Shown: piece by piece, positions 11,736 through 21,991 of the stretch
Layout of the letters: every line of letters begins with the position of its first letter
How positions within the stretch are numbered: position 1 is the stretch's first letter
NCBI GenBank assembly: GCA_032433595.1
Contig: JASWJB010000265.1
Coordinates: forward strand, 1-61,372
Length of the DNA stretch: 61,372 bases
Source of the DNA: Conoideocrella luteorostrata
Taxonomy: Eukaryota > Ascomycota > Sordariomycetes > Hypocreales > Clavicipitaceae
Reading direction: 5' to 3'
Program-made: the position numbers and the translations under genes
Notes under the pieces: generated by a model
The model's database searches: none
Seen by the model: only the letters and a program-made list of their open reading frames with translations
What the model was told of the DNA's origin: nothing

Positions 11736-13406
11736 CTATGCAGACGCTGTCCCTAAAGCACCCAGCGTAATAGTTGAGCACGGGGCATCATACACCGACG
11801 GCTTCTCCAGCACTGGGCTTGGGCTGTTATCCTTGCCCAGCACCACCAGTGACTCGGTAGCAGGATTGAACTCGGGCCAGCCCATCCTGTCGCGGAGACC
11901 ATGCACGGGATCATTGCTGAATTCGAACCACGCCTTCTGCATCACCTCGGTGAGCTTTCTCTGGTCCTCAACGGTTGGCAGTCCGCTCACCTCGGCGGAC
12001 GCGCCAAAGATCATGTGCAGATCGCTGCCATGATACGCGCCGCTTGTCGGATATAACCGCGTGTTGTTCCAGTCGCCAACGTATCGCCACGCCCAAGACG
12101 GCACGTGTTTCTCACGCCGGCTGGTTGCCTGAAACGTGACGGGGCAGGTAAACGATTCGAGATGGAACTGAGCGACCTGCTGATCCGTCGGTATAACCCC
12201 CCTCGCGTAGGCTGGGATGCGGTAGTAGCCAGCTTCGTTGTGGTTGTTGCCGCCGAAAAGGGGCACCCTGGCAAATCTGCCCTGCGTAGTTCGCTCAAGA
12301 TAGTCATGGAACACGATCTTGTCGTCGGGAGTAGGGTAGAATGGCGGGACCGATCGCAACACGCTGGTGCTTATCCCTGGCTTGACTGCCGCGGCAGCTT
12401 TTTTGATGTCCTGCCAGTCCGCTTTCCGCATACACGCCATGACATCCGCTGAAGAAGAAGACCGGCATCCAACAGCGTCGACTACGGTTTCCCAGTTTTT
12501 GTGCGACGCGTTCTTGGTGATGACGGGGAAGCTGAAGGCGTTTCCAGACGGCGCAATGATGCCGTTGACAATGGGATCGCTCTGATATGCGTAGGTCCAG
12601 TAGTCCACGGCGACTCCGCCGGAAGACTGGCCAGCAATGGTAATCTTCTTGGGGTCGCCCCCGAAGCTGCGGATGTTGTCTCTAATCCACTCCACTGCGC
12701 TTCTCTGGTCACGGAGTCCCAGGTTTTGCATCCCGCCTGGCGCACCGGGAAACCCAAAGATATTCAGTCTGTAGTTTATAGTGACCATGATGGCGTCCTG
12801 GGCGGCGGCAAAGTGCTTGCCGTTGTAAAATGGGCTATTTGTGTTTCCAATTGAGAAGCCTGCATGATTTTGTCAACATGATTTCTCCACGGAACGGCAT
12901 TGTATGCAATACTCACGTCCGCCATAGAAGAACACGACTACCGGCTTACCGCCATGGCGCGAGCGCGGTGTAGGCTTGGACCAAATATTCAGTGTCAGGC
13001 AGTCTTCACCCTGCGGCGTGCCTGCAGACGAAGCGAAATAATCGAGAATTCGAGGCGCTTGCGATGTGAAACCTGGATAGTTCACTGGTGGTGACGGTGA
13101 TAACGGGCAGTCGTTCCCGAATTTGGCCGCCTCGTACGGCTCCAGCTTGTTGCCAACGTATCGCTGCGGCGCCGCGAAGCGCAAGTTACCCACGGGGGGC
13201 TTCGCATACGGAATCCCCAAGTATTCAACGACATCGCGACACGACGTCGCCCAATGACCGGTAATTGGGCCATTTGTCGTGTTGATGGCCAGAAAAATCG
13301 AGCCATCAACATCAGCTGTCGCGCCATGAGCTGCCACTGCCCAGACAAAAAGAGCGACGGCCTGCTTGGCCAATGCTTTCATGGCAGGGTATCGTCGCAA
13401 ACCCAT
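11736..13406 (-). CDS. Secreted type-B carboxylesterase/lipase
   Basis: Two exons (13406-12917, 12859-11736) are split by a 57-bp intron whose removal restores the canonical YGGRFSIGNTNSPFYNGKHF stretch. The product is 537 aa. A signal peptide is seen if translation starts at the second ATG (13382, MKALAKQAVALFVWAVAAHG), which I prefer to the ATG at 13406. The oxyanion and first Cys-loop region (EYLGIPYAKPPVGNLRF, EDCLTLNIW), the nucleophile elbow GQSSGG (Ser) and the His region AYHGSDL are all present, so the alpha/beta-hydrolase triad looks intact. It hydrolyses carboxylic esters outside the cell; the substrate is unknown. It lies 260 bp downstream of the PEP mutase gene on the same strand, so it may be co-regulated or simply adjacent. 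Confidence 0.93.
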
Positions 13407-13666
13407 ACTTCAGCTACCCGTTCTCCGTACAAATTTTGACTCAATTGCAGGAATCGAAGTCGTGCCCGCGGCGTAAAGATCAAACGGCAAAAGGATTCGA
13501 CCGAGCCAGGTCTTGTCGTCATCCTAGTCAATGTCGGTTGCGCCCGTCAGCTGACGACGGGCGAGAGCTGGTTGACCAAGCTAGCAGCTTCTACTACTGT
13601 GCATTCGAACCTCCGTGAACAGCAGCAATAGCTGCCCGAAAAGTGGCATACGCGCCTGCGGAATAA

Positions 13667-14836
13667 TTACTCAATGTCGATTCGGGAGACGTGGCATGCA
13701 TTAATGGCGAGCAGCTCTTTCACAGAAATAATCCAATCGTCCGCCTCGCAGCCACACAGCTCACCACCGGCAAGCTCTTTGACAGCCGCCTGAACATTCT
13801 CCAACGCCTTCTCCTCGGCTGCCATGTAAAGCCGTACCAGCATGTCGTTGCCCCCGCTCTGGTCCGGAAATCGTCTCTCCGCCATCTTCCTCAGGAAATA
13901 GCCATAGTTGCCTGCCTTCCAAGAAGGGCTAAGCTCATCGTCCAGGCCGTTGACAAGCGTAGACTTGCCCGTCTCGGCCAGCCCCTGCACATCTTCCAGC
14001 ACCTCCGCTGCCGCCTTGATTTTAGCCCGCATCAAGTGGTTAGCATAGATGAATATGTTGGCACCGGCGGCGGCCAACACGCTGCGCTTCGTGCTGGAGT
14101 AGGCGGTAGGCACAACGACCACCGGCGTGGTTGCATCACGAAGCCGGAAACCCTTCAAGAAGCCCAGAACCTCGTCGGGCTCTGTGCTTTTGCTGTGGAT
14201 CATGATGGCGTCGACGCCAGCGCCGGTGTAGACATTTGCCCGCGCCAGCGCATCACGCAGTGCACCTTGCACCGACATCCGCTCCTCCGCAGGGTCCCGT
14301 TTAGTGGAGCGGGTCGTGAAGCTCTCAATTCGAGCCGTGACCATCACATTCTTGCCTGCCGATGCTGCTTTGAAGGCGCGGATGACGTCCGCAAATGCAT
14401 GCATATCAGCTTGGCTCTGCGCGCTGGATGTGGTGAGCAGCGAGTTTACCTTATCGCCGGGCTTTGCCACTGCCTTGTCCTCTACAACAATCATAGAGAC
14501 GCCTTTCGCGGCAAGTACCGACACCAGTGCGCCGATGTCTTTCACGTCGCCTCCACTGTCTGCGTCGAATGCTGCACATAGCTGGCGCGCGTTCTTTTGC
14601 GACGGCTTGTATACGGTCGTCATCAATTGTGCACGCTTGAGGGGCGAAATGAGCTCGGTATCTGGAACGCCGAGCATCGTCGTCTGCGTAAGACCGCTGA
14701 TCCAAATACCGTCAAAGCATTGGCCGTTGTCTGCAATCGAGTCCCTGACGAGCTCCGTCGAGGCGCGGTCATGAGCTTCACAGAGACGAAGTTGTCCGTT
14801 GCTCTGGGCTAAAATCGCGCGCACAAGGGCGGCCAT
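13667..14836 (-). CDS. Phosphoenolpyruvate mutase family protein (PepM-like)
   Basis: Single exon, 389 aa from the ATG at 14836. It belongs to the PEP mutase/isocitrate lyase superfamily. The order of motifs fits PepM: CEAHD near the N-terminus, GIWISGLT, GVPD (Asp59, matching the catalytic Asp58 of mussel PEP mutase), DADSGG (metal ligands, residues 91-93), EDK (119-121), NS (131-132), ARIESF, GAGVDAIMIHSKS, VVVVPTAYSS and ANHLMRA. HSK and EDK...NS separate PepM-like enzymes from isocitrate/methylisocitrate lyases. PepM converts PEP to phosphonopyruvate, the entry step of phosphonate synthesis. Oddities: the EDK-to-NS spacing is nine residues instead of five, and about 80 extra residues lie between ANHLMRA and the C-terminal ISVKELL helix. 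Phosphonopyruvate hydrolase is the main alternative. It stands divergently to an aspartate-type aminotransferase gene. Confidence 0.85.
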   Translation of the reverse strand: MAALVRAILAQSNGQLRLCEAHDRASTELVRDSIADNGQCFDGIWISGLTQTTMLGVPDTELISPLKRAQLMTTVYKPSQKNARQLCAAFDADSGGDVKDIGALVSVLAAKGVSMIVVEDKAVAKPGDKVNSLLTTSSAQSQADMHAFADVIRAFKAASAGKNVMVTARIESFTTRSTKRDPAEERMSVQGALRDALARANVYTGAGVDAIMIHSKSTEPDEVLGFLKGFRLRDATTPVVVVPTAYSSTKRSVLAAAGANIFIYANHLMRAKIKAAAEVLEDVQGLAETGKSTLVNGLDDELSPSWKAGNYGYFLRKMAERRFPDQSGGNDMLVRLYMAAEEKALENVQAAVKELAGGELCGCEADDWIISVKELLAINACHVSRIDIE

Positions 14837-15574
14837 CTTCAAAGATAGATGAGATAACGAGGACGAGGCGGGCGGGGGTAGGGATTAAAGGCACGGGGTG
14901 CTTCACAGGATTGACGTCTGCTTAACTGGGCTGGGGGGCCTTGCGATGAATCCAAGAATGGGCCTTGAACTTTTTCCATTAGACGATAGCTGCACATTAT
15001 ATATAGTCGAAACAGCCTTGGGATAAGTCTATATAGAGATTGACTTCATATTACGTATCCTAAGGAAAGAAACGGGGGGGAGGCAGCAGAACCCTCAAGC
15101 AAGCCCAAGGACCAAGTATCGACATCAATTCACCTCGCGTAGCTACTATTGACGTACGATTACGATCACGTCCCTCTGCTGAGTACAACGCTGGAGCTGT
15201 GTAGTATTCGTCGTTGGCATTGTTGCAAGACGAATAGAATTCACGCCTGCCGTTTATCTGAACGGGACAGACATGCCGCTTCTCCGCGAATGCATGCATG
15301 CATGCAGCGAGACTCATCACTCAAAAACTCCATGCGATGCCACGACGCAAAACTTTTGCTGTGCATCTGTAAGCCATGCAGCATGTCTTTTCCGTCTTTA
15401 CGACTCTCCTCCCTTAGCAACGAATTTCTCCCGTGTATGTTGTATTCTCCATGCATGGCGCTGTTCTGGCTGACGGCGGTGCCCGCCTTTAAGTTGCATT
15501 GCATACAATCCTGCAGCTTATCGCACACCTGCCAAGCCTATTGGCTAGATCAATGGTAAAGTACTCCGTATTTG

Positions 15575-16226
15575 TCGCGTGATTCTTGTGATCCAGCTAC
15601 GTCATGATGCTTTCGGCGCTGCAGACCTCTGCGTTTGGAGCCAGAAGCTGTTGGAGCGCACCTTGTTGAGATTAGAGTGGCTCCTTCAGAAATGACCGAG
15701 GCCGCGTATTAGCTAGAATCGTACGATAGTGGAAGTAGGTGGTAGGATCCCGCGGAACGTAAGGCTAAGGCCACTAAAAATCACGAATCAATGTACCGGT
15801 TGCTGAAGGACTATATAGGAGGATTACAGTGCTCTTCAGACGAGGGATCATCGCTAATTATCATCATCAGAAATTATAACTCTCAAGGCTCATAAATTCA
15901 GTTCATTTGTGTTCAAATCTATCTATTCCTGCCGATTGCCACTGTTGCAAATTGCTCCCTTGCACCTATGGGAAGGCATATAACGCAACACACCTACAAG
16001 TACCCATCGCGTGAGCCTCTTACGTGACTTCACAGATGCACAATGTAAATTATTAGCCAGATCATTAATATCTAAAGTATATATCGCGTGATTCTTGTGA
16101 TCCAGCTACGTCATGATGCTTTCGGCGCTGCAGATCTCTACGTTTGGAGCCAGAAGCTGTTGGAGGGCACCTACAAGTCCCCATCGCGTAAGCCTCTTAC
16201 GTAACTTCGCAGATGCACGACGTAAA
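15575..16226 (+). repeat. 143-bp tandem duplication, one copy filled and one empty
   Basis: Copy A runs 15575-15663 plus 15991-16049. Without the LTR and one CACCT it is 143 bp. Copy B runs 16084-16226, also 143 bp, with about a dozen substitutions and no length change. Both read TCGCGTGATTCTTGTGATCC at the left and end in GTAAA. Confidence 0.9.
15664..15990 (+). mobile_element. Solo LTR, family 2 (copy a)
   Basis: A 327-bp element begins TGTTGAGATTAG and ends TAACGCAACA (TGTTG...CAACA). It has a perfect 5-bp target duplication CACCT (15659-15663 and 15991-15995) and an internal TATA-like ACTATATAGGAGG. A second copy, inverted, lies at 41938-42269. The uninterrupted target sequence survives next door at 16084-16226. 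Confidence 0.9.
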
Positions 16227-16398
16227 AAGAGTTCCGCTTCTAGCGAGACTCGTTGACACGCCCCGGAGAATTTCTTAGTTTTCGGAACAAAGGCGTGAGA
16301 CAAGTTGCATACTAAGCCGGCTACTTAAACCGCCACCAGTTAGTTAAGCCACGAGGATATGCCCATAGGAGAATACAATTATACTCAGTAGATTGATC

Positions 16399-17912
16399 AT
16401 GGGTTCCTCACAAAAGGCGTCTTTGTTTAGCGATTTGGCCGATATACCTCTTGATCCTCATTACGCCCTCAAAGAGAGTTTCCGCGCCGACACTCATCCG
16501 GACAAGGTCATCCTCGGATCGGGCCTGTACCGTGATGACGACTCGCAGCCCTGGGTGCTTCCGTCGGTAGAGAAGGTGCGCTATTTCCTTTGATCCAACC
16601 ATCCTCACCGTGGCCATGTGGCTGAAGACATATCACAGGCGGAAAAAATTGGGAAGAAGACAGAGGATTCAGGTCGTTATGAATACTTGCCTATTTCGGG
16701 GCTTGAATCGTTCGTCTCCGCCGCTCGGACGGTCCTTTTTGGCCCGCTTGACGGTAAGGAGAATCGCGTCGTCTCGCTTCAAACCGTCTCGGGGACCGGG
16801 GCCAATTTCCTCGGAGCGCAGTTCTTGGCAAAAACTCTCAAACCGTCTGCCGTGTGGCTATCAAATCCGAGCTGGGTGAACCACGCCAACATCTGGGGCC
16901 TCGCTGGGATTAATGTGAAAACCTACCCGTACTGGGACGCCAAGAACAAGCGGCTTGATTTCGAGCGCATGATTTCGAAGCTCGAGACGGCGGCCCCCGG
17001 CGATGTCGTCCTGCTGCACGCGTGTGCCCACAATCCCACTGGTGTTGACCCAACCAAGAGCCAATGGGAAAGTGTGGCAGATGTGTGCGAGAGGCGAGGG
17101 CTATTCCCATTCTTTGATTGTGCGTAGTAAGTTGCCTTCTCTTCTCTTGACAGGCTTGTGTGGTTGTCAACATCTAAGAGAAGCTTTTCGCCACGTAGTC
17201 AAGGATTCGCAAGCGGAGACCTCGCGGAAGATGCCTGGGCCGTACGCCATTTTCTGAAGCGCGACACGCTCGAGATGGCCGTCGCTCAGTCCTTTTCCAA
17301 GAACATGGGTCTGTACGGAGAACGGGTCGGCGCCTTGCATCTACTTTGCGGGACGGCCAAGGCGGCAATGAAAGCCAGGGGCCATCTCTCACGCTTCCAG
17401 AGGGGACAAGTGTCGCAGCCCCCCAGAGCTGGGGCTAGGCTAGCCGCAACAATATTATCTGATCCGGAGCTATTTCAGGATTGGCTTCTGGATCTCCGGA
17501 AGATGAGTGGACGGGTTGAAAAGATGCGCAAAGCGCTCTACGACGAGCTCATCGCCCTGCGTACCCCGGGTCAATGGGATCATATCGTCTCGCAGGTACG
17601 TATTACGGCCGCAATCTCTAATCCTCTCTTACAGTCTAAAGCTGTCTAGCTGAAATATGTCTTGGGATCAGATCGGTATGTTCTCCTATACGGGCTTGAC
17701 CCCTGAGCAGGTTGCTTCTATCCAGGAGAACAGCCACGTGTATCTCTTGAAATCTGGCCGGATCTCGGTTGCCGGATGTAAGTTCGCGCCGTCAGACGTC
17801 CCTACAAACGACCATCAGGTACTTACTTATACATGTCTTGCTAGTAAACTCGAGGAACGTAGTGTATGTGGCACATGCTTTTGACGCTGCGGTCCGGAAA
17901 CACCCGTTCTGA
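16399..17912 (+). CDS. Aspartate aminotransferase family protein
   Basis: Five exons (16399-16575, 16639-17126, 17199-17595, 17672-17777, 17845-17912) join in phase to 411 aa, the usual length for eukaryotic aspartate aminotransferases. Splicing restores the conserved SVEKAEKI, FFDCAYQGFASGD, VSQIGMFSYTGL and VAGLNSRNV joins. Visible landmarks are HACAHNPTGVDP, the PLP lysine in SFSKNMGLYGERVG and the substrate-carboxylate Arg in GRIS. The fold-type I PLP enzyme transfers an amino group between aspartate/oxaloacetate and glutamate/2-oxoglutarate. No mitochondrial presequence is seen, so a cytosolic location is likely. Divergent to the PepM-like gene and followed by a PLP decarboxylase gene, it could act on phosphonopyruvate, an oxaloacetate analogue; that is inference. 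The first intron has an unusual GTGCGC donor. Upstream ATGs are out of frame, and the chosen ATG gives the family's N-terminus. Confidence 0.93.
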
Positions 17913-18673
17913 TGGTGCCGTTACTTCCTTATTCATACAAGAACAATAGATAGACTACCAAATTTTCAGTTTTATGATTGTTATGTTCACCCAATCATGT
18001 TGCGCGACAAGCCGTGTTGCGGGATGTAAGTCGTTCGTTACGATTACTATGTAAAGTAGCTAGTTCATTTGTGTGACATGCCAAACTTCAACGTGGTTAG
18101 TTAAGTTTAGCTATGACTATTATTTGGTAAGATTCTTTTTGAAATAGATAAATAAGAATTAACAGCTTCGGCTGCAGCGGTAGCAGGTGGGCGGTATCAT
18201 GACTGCGGGAGCGTTCGCGTTACGTAAAGGAGAATACTGATTAACTAATGTACTACTAAGGCAAGTACTCCGATTAGACGGCATATGGGGTTGAGGTCGC
18301 AGACACAGAGTGGTGACAGGGGTGGGCGTCACTAGAGATAGGTACGAATCGGATCCGGCCCCGAGACGGGAAAATACAACCACAATAAACGCACACCCCG
18401 CATTCAAATACATTTCTCCGCCCCATCGTAGTAGAACGTAACATGTATCGGCACGGGTTTCCCCGGTATCTATCTCCACGTAAGATAAAAGGGCGGGGTT
18501 GTTCATAGCCCAACAGAAATATATATGACCCCTCTCGGCGATATTTCATACTGGTACACTTACTTTATTCATTACATTATACCATGATTCTGTTTCATTG
18601 TTTCCATATCCTAACTTAAGAACAATAGAACTCAAAGATATACAACGTATAATTTGCGCAAAACGGCAGAATT
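17913..18673. other. Intergenic, promoter of the decarboxylase gene
   Basis: No gene is seen. AT-rich with many short TA-rich runs just upstream of the decarboxylase start. Confidence 0.5.
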
Positions 18674-20188
18674 ATGAAAGCCGCACCAGCCCCGATTAAC
18701 CGCGCTGATGAGCTCGCCGATCTTTTGGATGCTGTGAAGGCTCTCATCATTCCATATATCCGGAAAGCCGACCAAGAGGCCGCCGTGAAGCCATCGGGCC
18801 GACTCTTGGACCCAAGGCATACAGGTGGGCGTGGGAACGTACTAGTTGAACCATGTTCACGCCAAGAACTACTGGAGAACCATAACTTCTCTTTGCCGAC
18901 GAAAGAAGGACGAGGAAAAGAAGGTCTTCTTAGTGCCATTCAGGATATTCTCCGCTACAGCGTTAATACCTGGGATCAAGGGTACCTTGACAAACTCAAT
19001 GCAGCGACGAATCCTGCAGGCGTCATTTCTGAAGTCATCCTAGGTGTTCTGAATCAAAATGTTCATGTGTACCATGTATCGCCTGTGCTGACGGTGGTCG
19101 AAAAGATGACAAGCCGAGCACTGGCCTCATACTTCGGCTACACTGGACCAAATGCTGGCGGATTCACATGCCCCGGTGGGAGCAACTCCAACATGACTTC
19201 TATTGTCGTTGCTCGCAATACTCTATACCCTGACTGCAAAATAAACGGAAACAAGGACCACAAATTCGTCATCTTCACCGGTGAGCACGGCCACTACTCA
19301 GTTGAAAAAGCCGCCATCATCTGTGGCATGGGGTCTTCGAGTGTCGTGTCTGTTCCGGTTGATGATTCTTCCTGTATGAACACAGCTGCGCTTAGGCAAC
19401 TTGTCATTGAGGCTAAGGCGCAAGGCCAAACACCGCTCTACGTGAACGCCACTGCTGGAACGACTGTCTATGGGGGATTCGATTCTTTTCGAGAAATCAG
19501 AGCCATCTGCACGGAGTTTAATATGTGGCTACATATCGATGCTTCGTGGGGAGGTTCTGTTGCCTTTTCGTCTGCGCATAGGCACAAGCTAAACGGATGC
19601 GAGTTGTCTGACTCCCTTACAATCAACCCTCACAAGATGCTCAACGTCCCCATGACGTGTTCCTTCCTGCTGACCAATGACCTGAGCCGCTTTCACCGCT
19701 CGAACTCCCTGCGGGCAGGCTACCTCTTTCACGTCCCGGAGGACAACGAGGTGTGGGACCTCGCGGACCAAACGCTCCAATGTGGGTGCCGCGGGGATAG
19801 CATGAAGATGGCTCTTACTTGGATTTACTATGGCGCGGCTGGCTTTGAACGTCGAGTAGATTCTGCATTTGAAAGGGCTGAGAAGCTGGCCACCATGATT
19901 GAGAAATCACCCGACTTTATACTCGTGTCGTCAAATCCCCCTCCTTGCTTACAAGTGTGCTTCTACTACGCCCCCAACGGCCACCAACCAGCTAGTAAAG
20001 ATGAGAATACCAGAATAACGAGAGCTATGATAGACAGAATGGTGGAGAGGGGCTTTATGTTCGATTGTGCTCCAGGTCCTATGGGACACTTCTTCCGTGT
20101 GGTGGTTAACTGCGAGACGCTTCCTGGAACTCTTGATGGTTTGTTCAAAGGACTGTCAGAGGTTGGCAAGGAAGTTGTTCCTCCTTGA
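18674..20188 (+). CDS. Group II PLP-dependent decarboxylase (aspartate/cysteine-sulfinate/glutamate type)
   Basis: A single uninterrupted frame of 504 aa from an ATG in good context. Landmarks of the GAD/cysteine-sulfinate decarboxylase family are present: an N-terminal dimer region, GGFTCPGGSNSNMTSI, GEHGHYSVEKAA (His stacking on PLP), NATAGTTVYGGFD, HIDASWGGS (Asp on the pyridine nitrogen) and the PLP lysine in INPHKMLNVPMTCSFLL. It removes the alpha-carboxylate of an acidic amino acid. The exact substrate cannot be read from the sequence. No intron is present, unlike the aminotransferase 760 bp upstream on the same strand. With the neighbouring PepM-like and aminotransferase genes it could decarboxylate phosphonoalanine (an aspartate/cysteine-sulfinate analogue) to 2-aminoethylphosphonate; alternatives are beta-alanine, taurine-type or GABA synthesis. 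Confidence 0.92.
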   Translation: MKAAPAPINRADELADLLDAVKALIIPYIRKADQEAAVKPSGRLLDPRHTGGRGNVLVEPCSRQELLENHNFSLPTKEGRGKEGLLSAIQDILRYSVNTWDQGYLDKLNAATNPAGVISEVILGVLNQNVHVYHVSPVLTVVEKMTSRALASYFGYTGPNAGGFTCPGGSNSNMTSIVVARNTLYPDCKINGNKDHKFVIFTGEHGHYSVEKAAIICGMGSSSVVSVPVDDSSCMNTAALRQLVIEAKAQGQTPLYVNATAGTTVYGGFDSFREIRAICTEFNMWLHIDASWGGSVAFSSAHRHKLNGCELSDSLTINPHKMLNVPMTCSFLLTNDLSRFHRSNSLRAGYLFHVPEDNEVWDLADQTLQCGCRGDSMKMALTWIYYGAAGFERRVDSAFERAEKLATMIEKSPDFILVSSNPPPCLQVCFYYAPNGHQPASKDENTRITRAMIDRMVERGFMFDCAPGPMGHFFRVVVNCETLPGTLDGLFKGLSEVGKEVVPP

Positions 20189-21991
20189 AAATCACTTGTA
20201 GACAGACATACCGAGGAGCAGGAATGTAGACTAGCGATGATAACAATAGCCTAGTATTATTTTTTACGCTTTATCATATGAGTGTTAAATAGTGTATCTT
20301 AAGTGCGGAAGCATTGTTAAACTTTTAGATACACGATCACACTCCTCCATCCACTTTCAGCTTCTGATTGCTCGCCGACTGAATCCGCCATTTGAGGACA
20401 TGCAAAGTGGAGCGTATGGTGGCATGTACGGAGTACTCCGTGACTAACTACAATATCGCCAAGTACGGAGTACTGGGCGCAAGTCACTGACTAACCTGTT
20501 CCACCTTGAAGCACTGCTTTGCGCCTCTTCGGTTCTGTTGCGCGCTATATAATGGTAGATAACTACCACTACCACAAGAAGCAGCCTCCAGCTATGCCAT
20601 GTTTTGTGCGACAGAACATCTGCGGGGTGCAGTACAGGTTCTGATCTTTGATCCGCTCCACATGGCTGGCCGCGAGCCAAGGAACCAGAAAAGTTGAGTT
20701 GGCAAATGCACTGCATCGAAGAAAATCCCGCCGGCGAGCGTCCATGCAGAAGACGGCCGTTTATTCGTCGTATCAGGCGATGACAGCTGTGATGAACTCG
20801 GTCGGGGGTCGAGAATTTTCAGCTGCTGACGGACGGTAAGCCCCAAGTGAGTCCCGAGCCTCGTGGATGGCAATCCTGCTGTTGTCTGTCGAGATCCCCG
20901 TCGTCCATAAAACTAGCTGTTTGGCAGCACAGTTCGGACTCTAACCAAGATAGGCAGCTGCTATAGTGACGAGATAAGCCTAGATGCGAGGCGTGCGCAC
21001 TTTTGCATGTTTTCTTGTTTAAATTTTCTTTTAGCGATTTTGCTGCCTACCGTATTTCGTCGCTTTGATTCGTATCGCCGTATTCGCGGCTCCGAACCAT
21101 ACCCAAGGACCCGATGGGGTTTAGTTCAACGGTAACCGAGAAATGCGACTTGAAGACGCAGGGGTCTAAATGCTACCGCATGGCTTCGACACAGCATCGA
21201 CACAGCACCAAGGCACTCTTCATTCATTGTATGAAGGAAACATCCACCAATCATGTTGCATGGCAGTTGATTCAAGCTAGGAACCTTTGTTCATGTCCAC
21301 CTGTCTAGAGGCCACCTGGTACGATAGGTCCCAAGCTGCAAGGCGTCGAGACTTAAAAAAAGCTTGACAACCCTGTTTGTATCAAAGTCGGGTACTCCGT
21401 AGAACATGCTAATATCTGAATACGACGAATGCGAATTTTGCGCAACCATTGCCAACTGCGGTCAGCAGGAGGGTGCGGCGTCTCCTCGTGACGCCCTCCT
21501 AGAGACTTGTTGTAGGCAGAGTTCCATGTCTAGCCGAACGCGATTAATCAGCCTTGAATGGAGAAGCTCTTGCCGGGTCTTTCGGAAGCTCCGCCGTAAC
21601 GTTGCTTTGATTCAGGTGACGAGTTGAGAGGATTGTTTTACCGCACAAAGGAACGTCTATATATAGCCCCTCAATGTCTGCCTTCTTCCTCAGCGCGCCC
21701 TTGGTTTGATGTTTTTCGACTGAGACTTGATCAGCCTAGACGAGACGAGTGATTGAAGGGTTTCACAGCTGAAATCTTACACTACTCAAAGCTTACGAGG
21801 GAAGTGGTTTTGTGTACACAGCTAGTAAGTCATTATAGTGCCTTTGCTTCCGCTGCTGTAAGATACAGGGTTTGACACCAACTGTGGATTCAAGGAACCG
21901 CGAGGCAAAGGCTGGATTCTCTCCCGTCCGCAAGCGCAGAAATCATTCAAAGGTCACAGGATCGCCAGCGCGATAGGGACATACTGTCAAC
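20189..21991. other. Intergenic, no gene seen
   Basis: No convincing gene. TACGGAGTA half-sites occur at 20427, 20464 and (as TACTCCGTA) 21393; the first is nearly the full palindrome TACGGAGTACTCCGT. Confidence 0.5.

Larger units (their letters stand above)
14837..16398. other. Divergent intergenic region with tandem duplication and LTR insertion
   Basis: This region carries the promoters of the PepM-like gene (minus) and the aminotransferase gene (plus). It holds a 143-bp tandem duplication (15575-16049 and 16084-16226), one copy of which is split by a solo LTR, and a TACGGAGTA half-site (as TACTCCGTA) at 15562-15570. No further gene is seen. Confidence 0.6.

Noticed and set aside
13667..14842. 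PepM-like start at 14842
   Set aside because: That codon is TTG; the first in-frame ATG is at 14836.
15279..15310. GCATGCATGCATGCAG run as a CRISPR-like or regulatory array
   Set aside because: A short simple repeat of four-base units with no spacers; nothing else supports a function.
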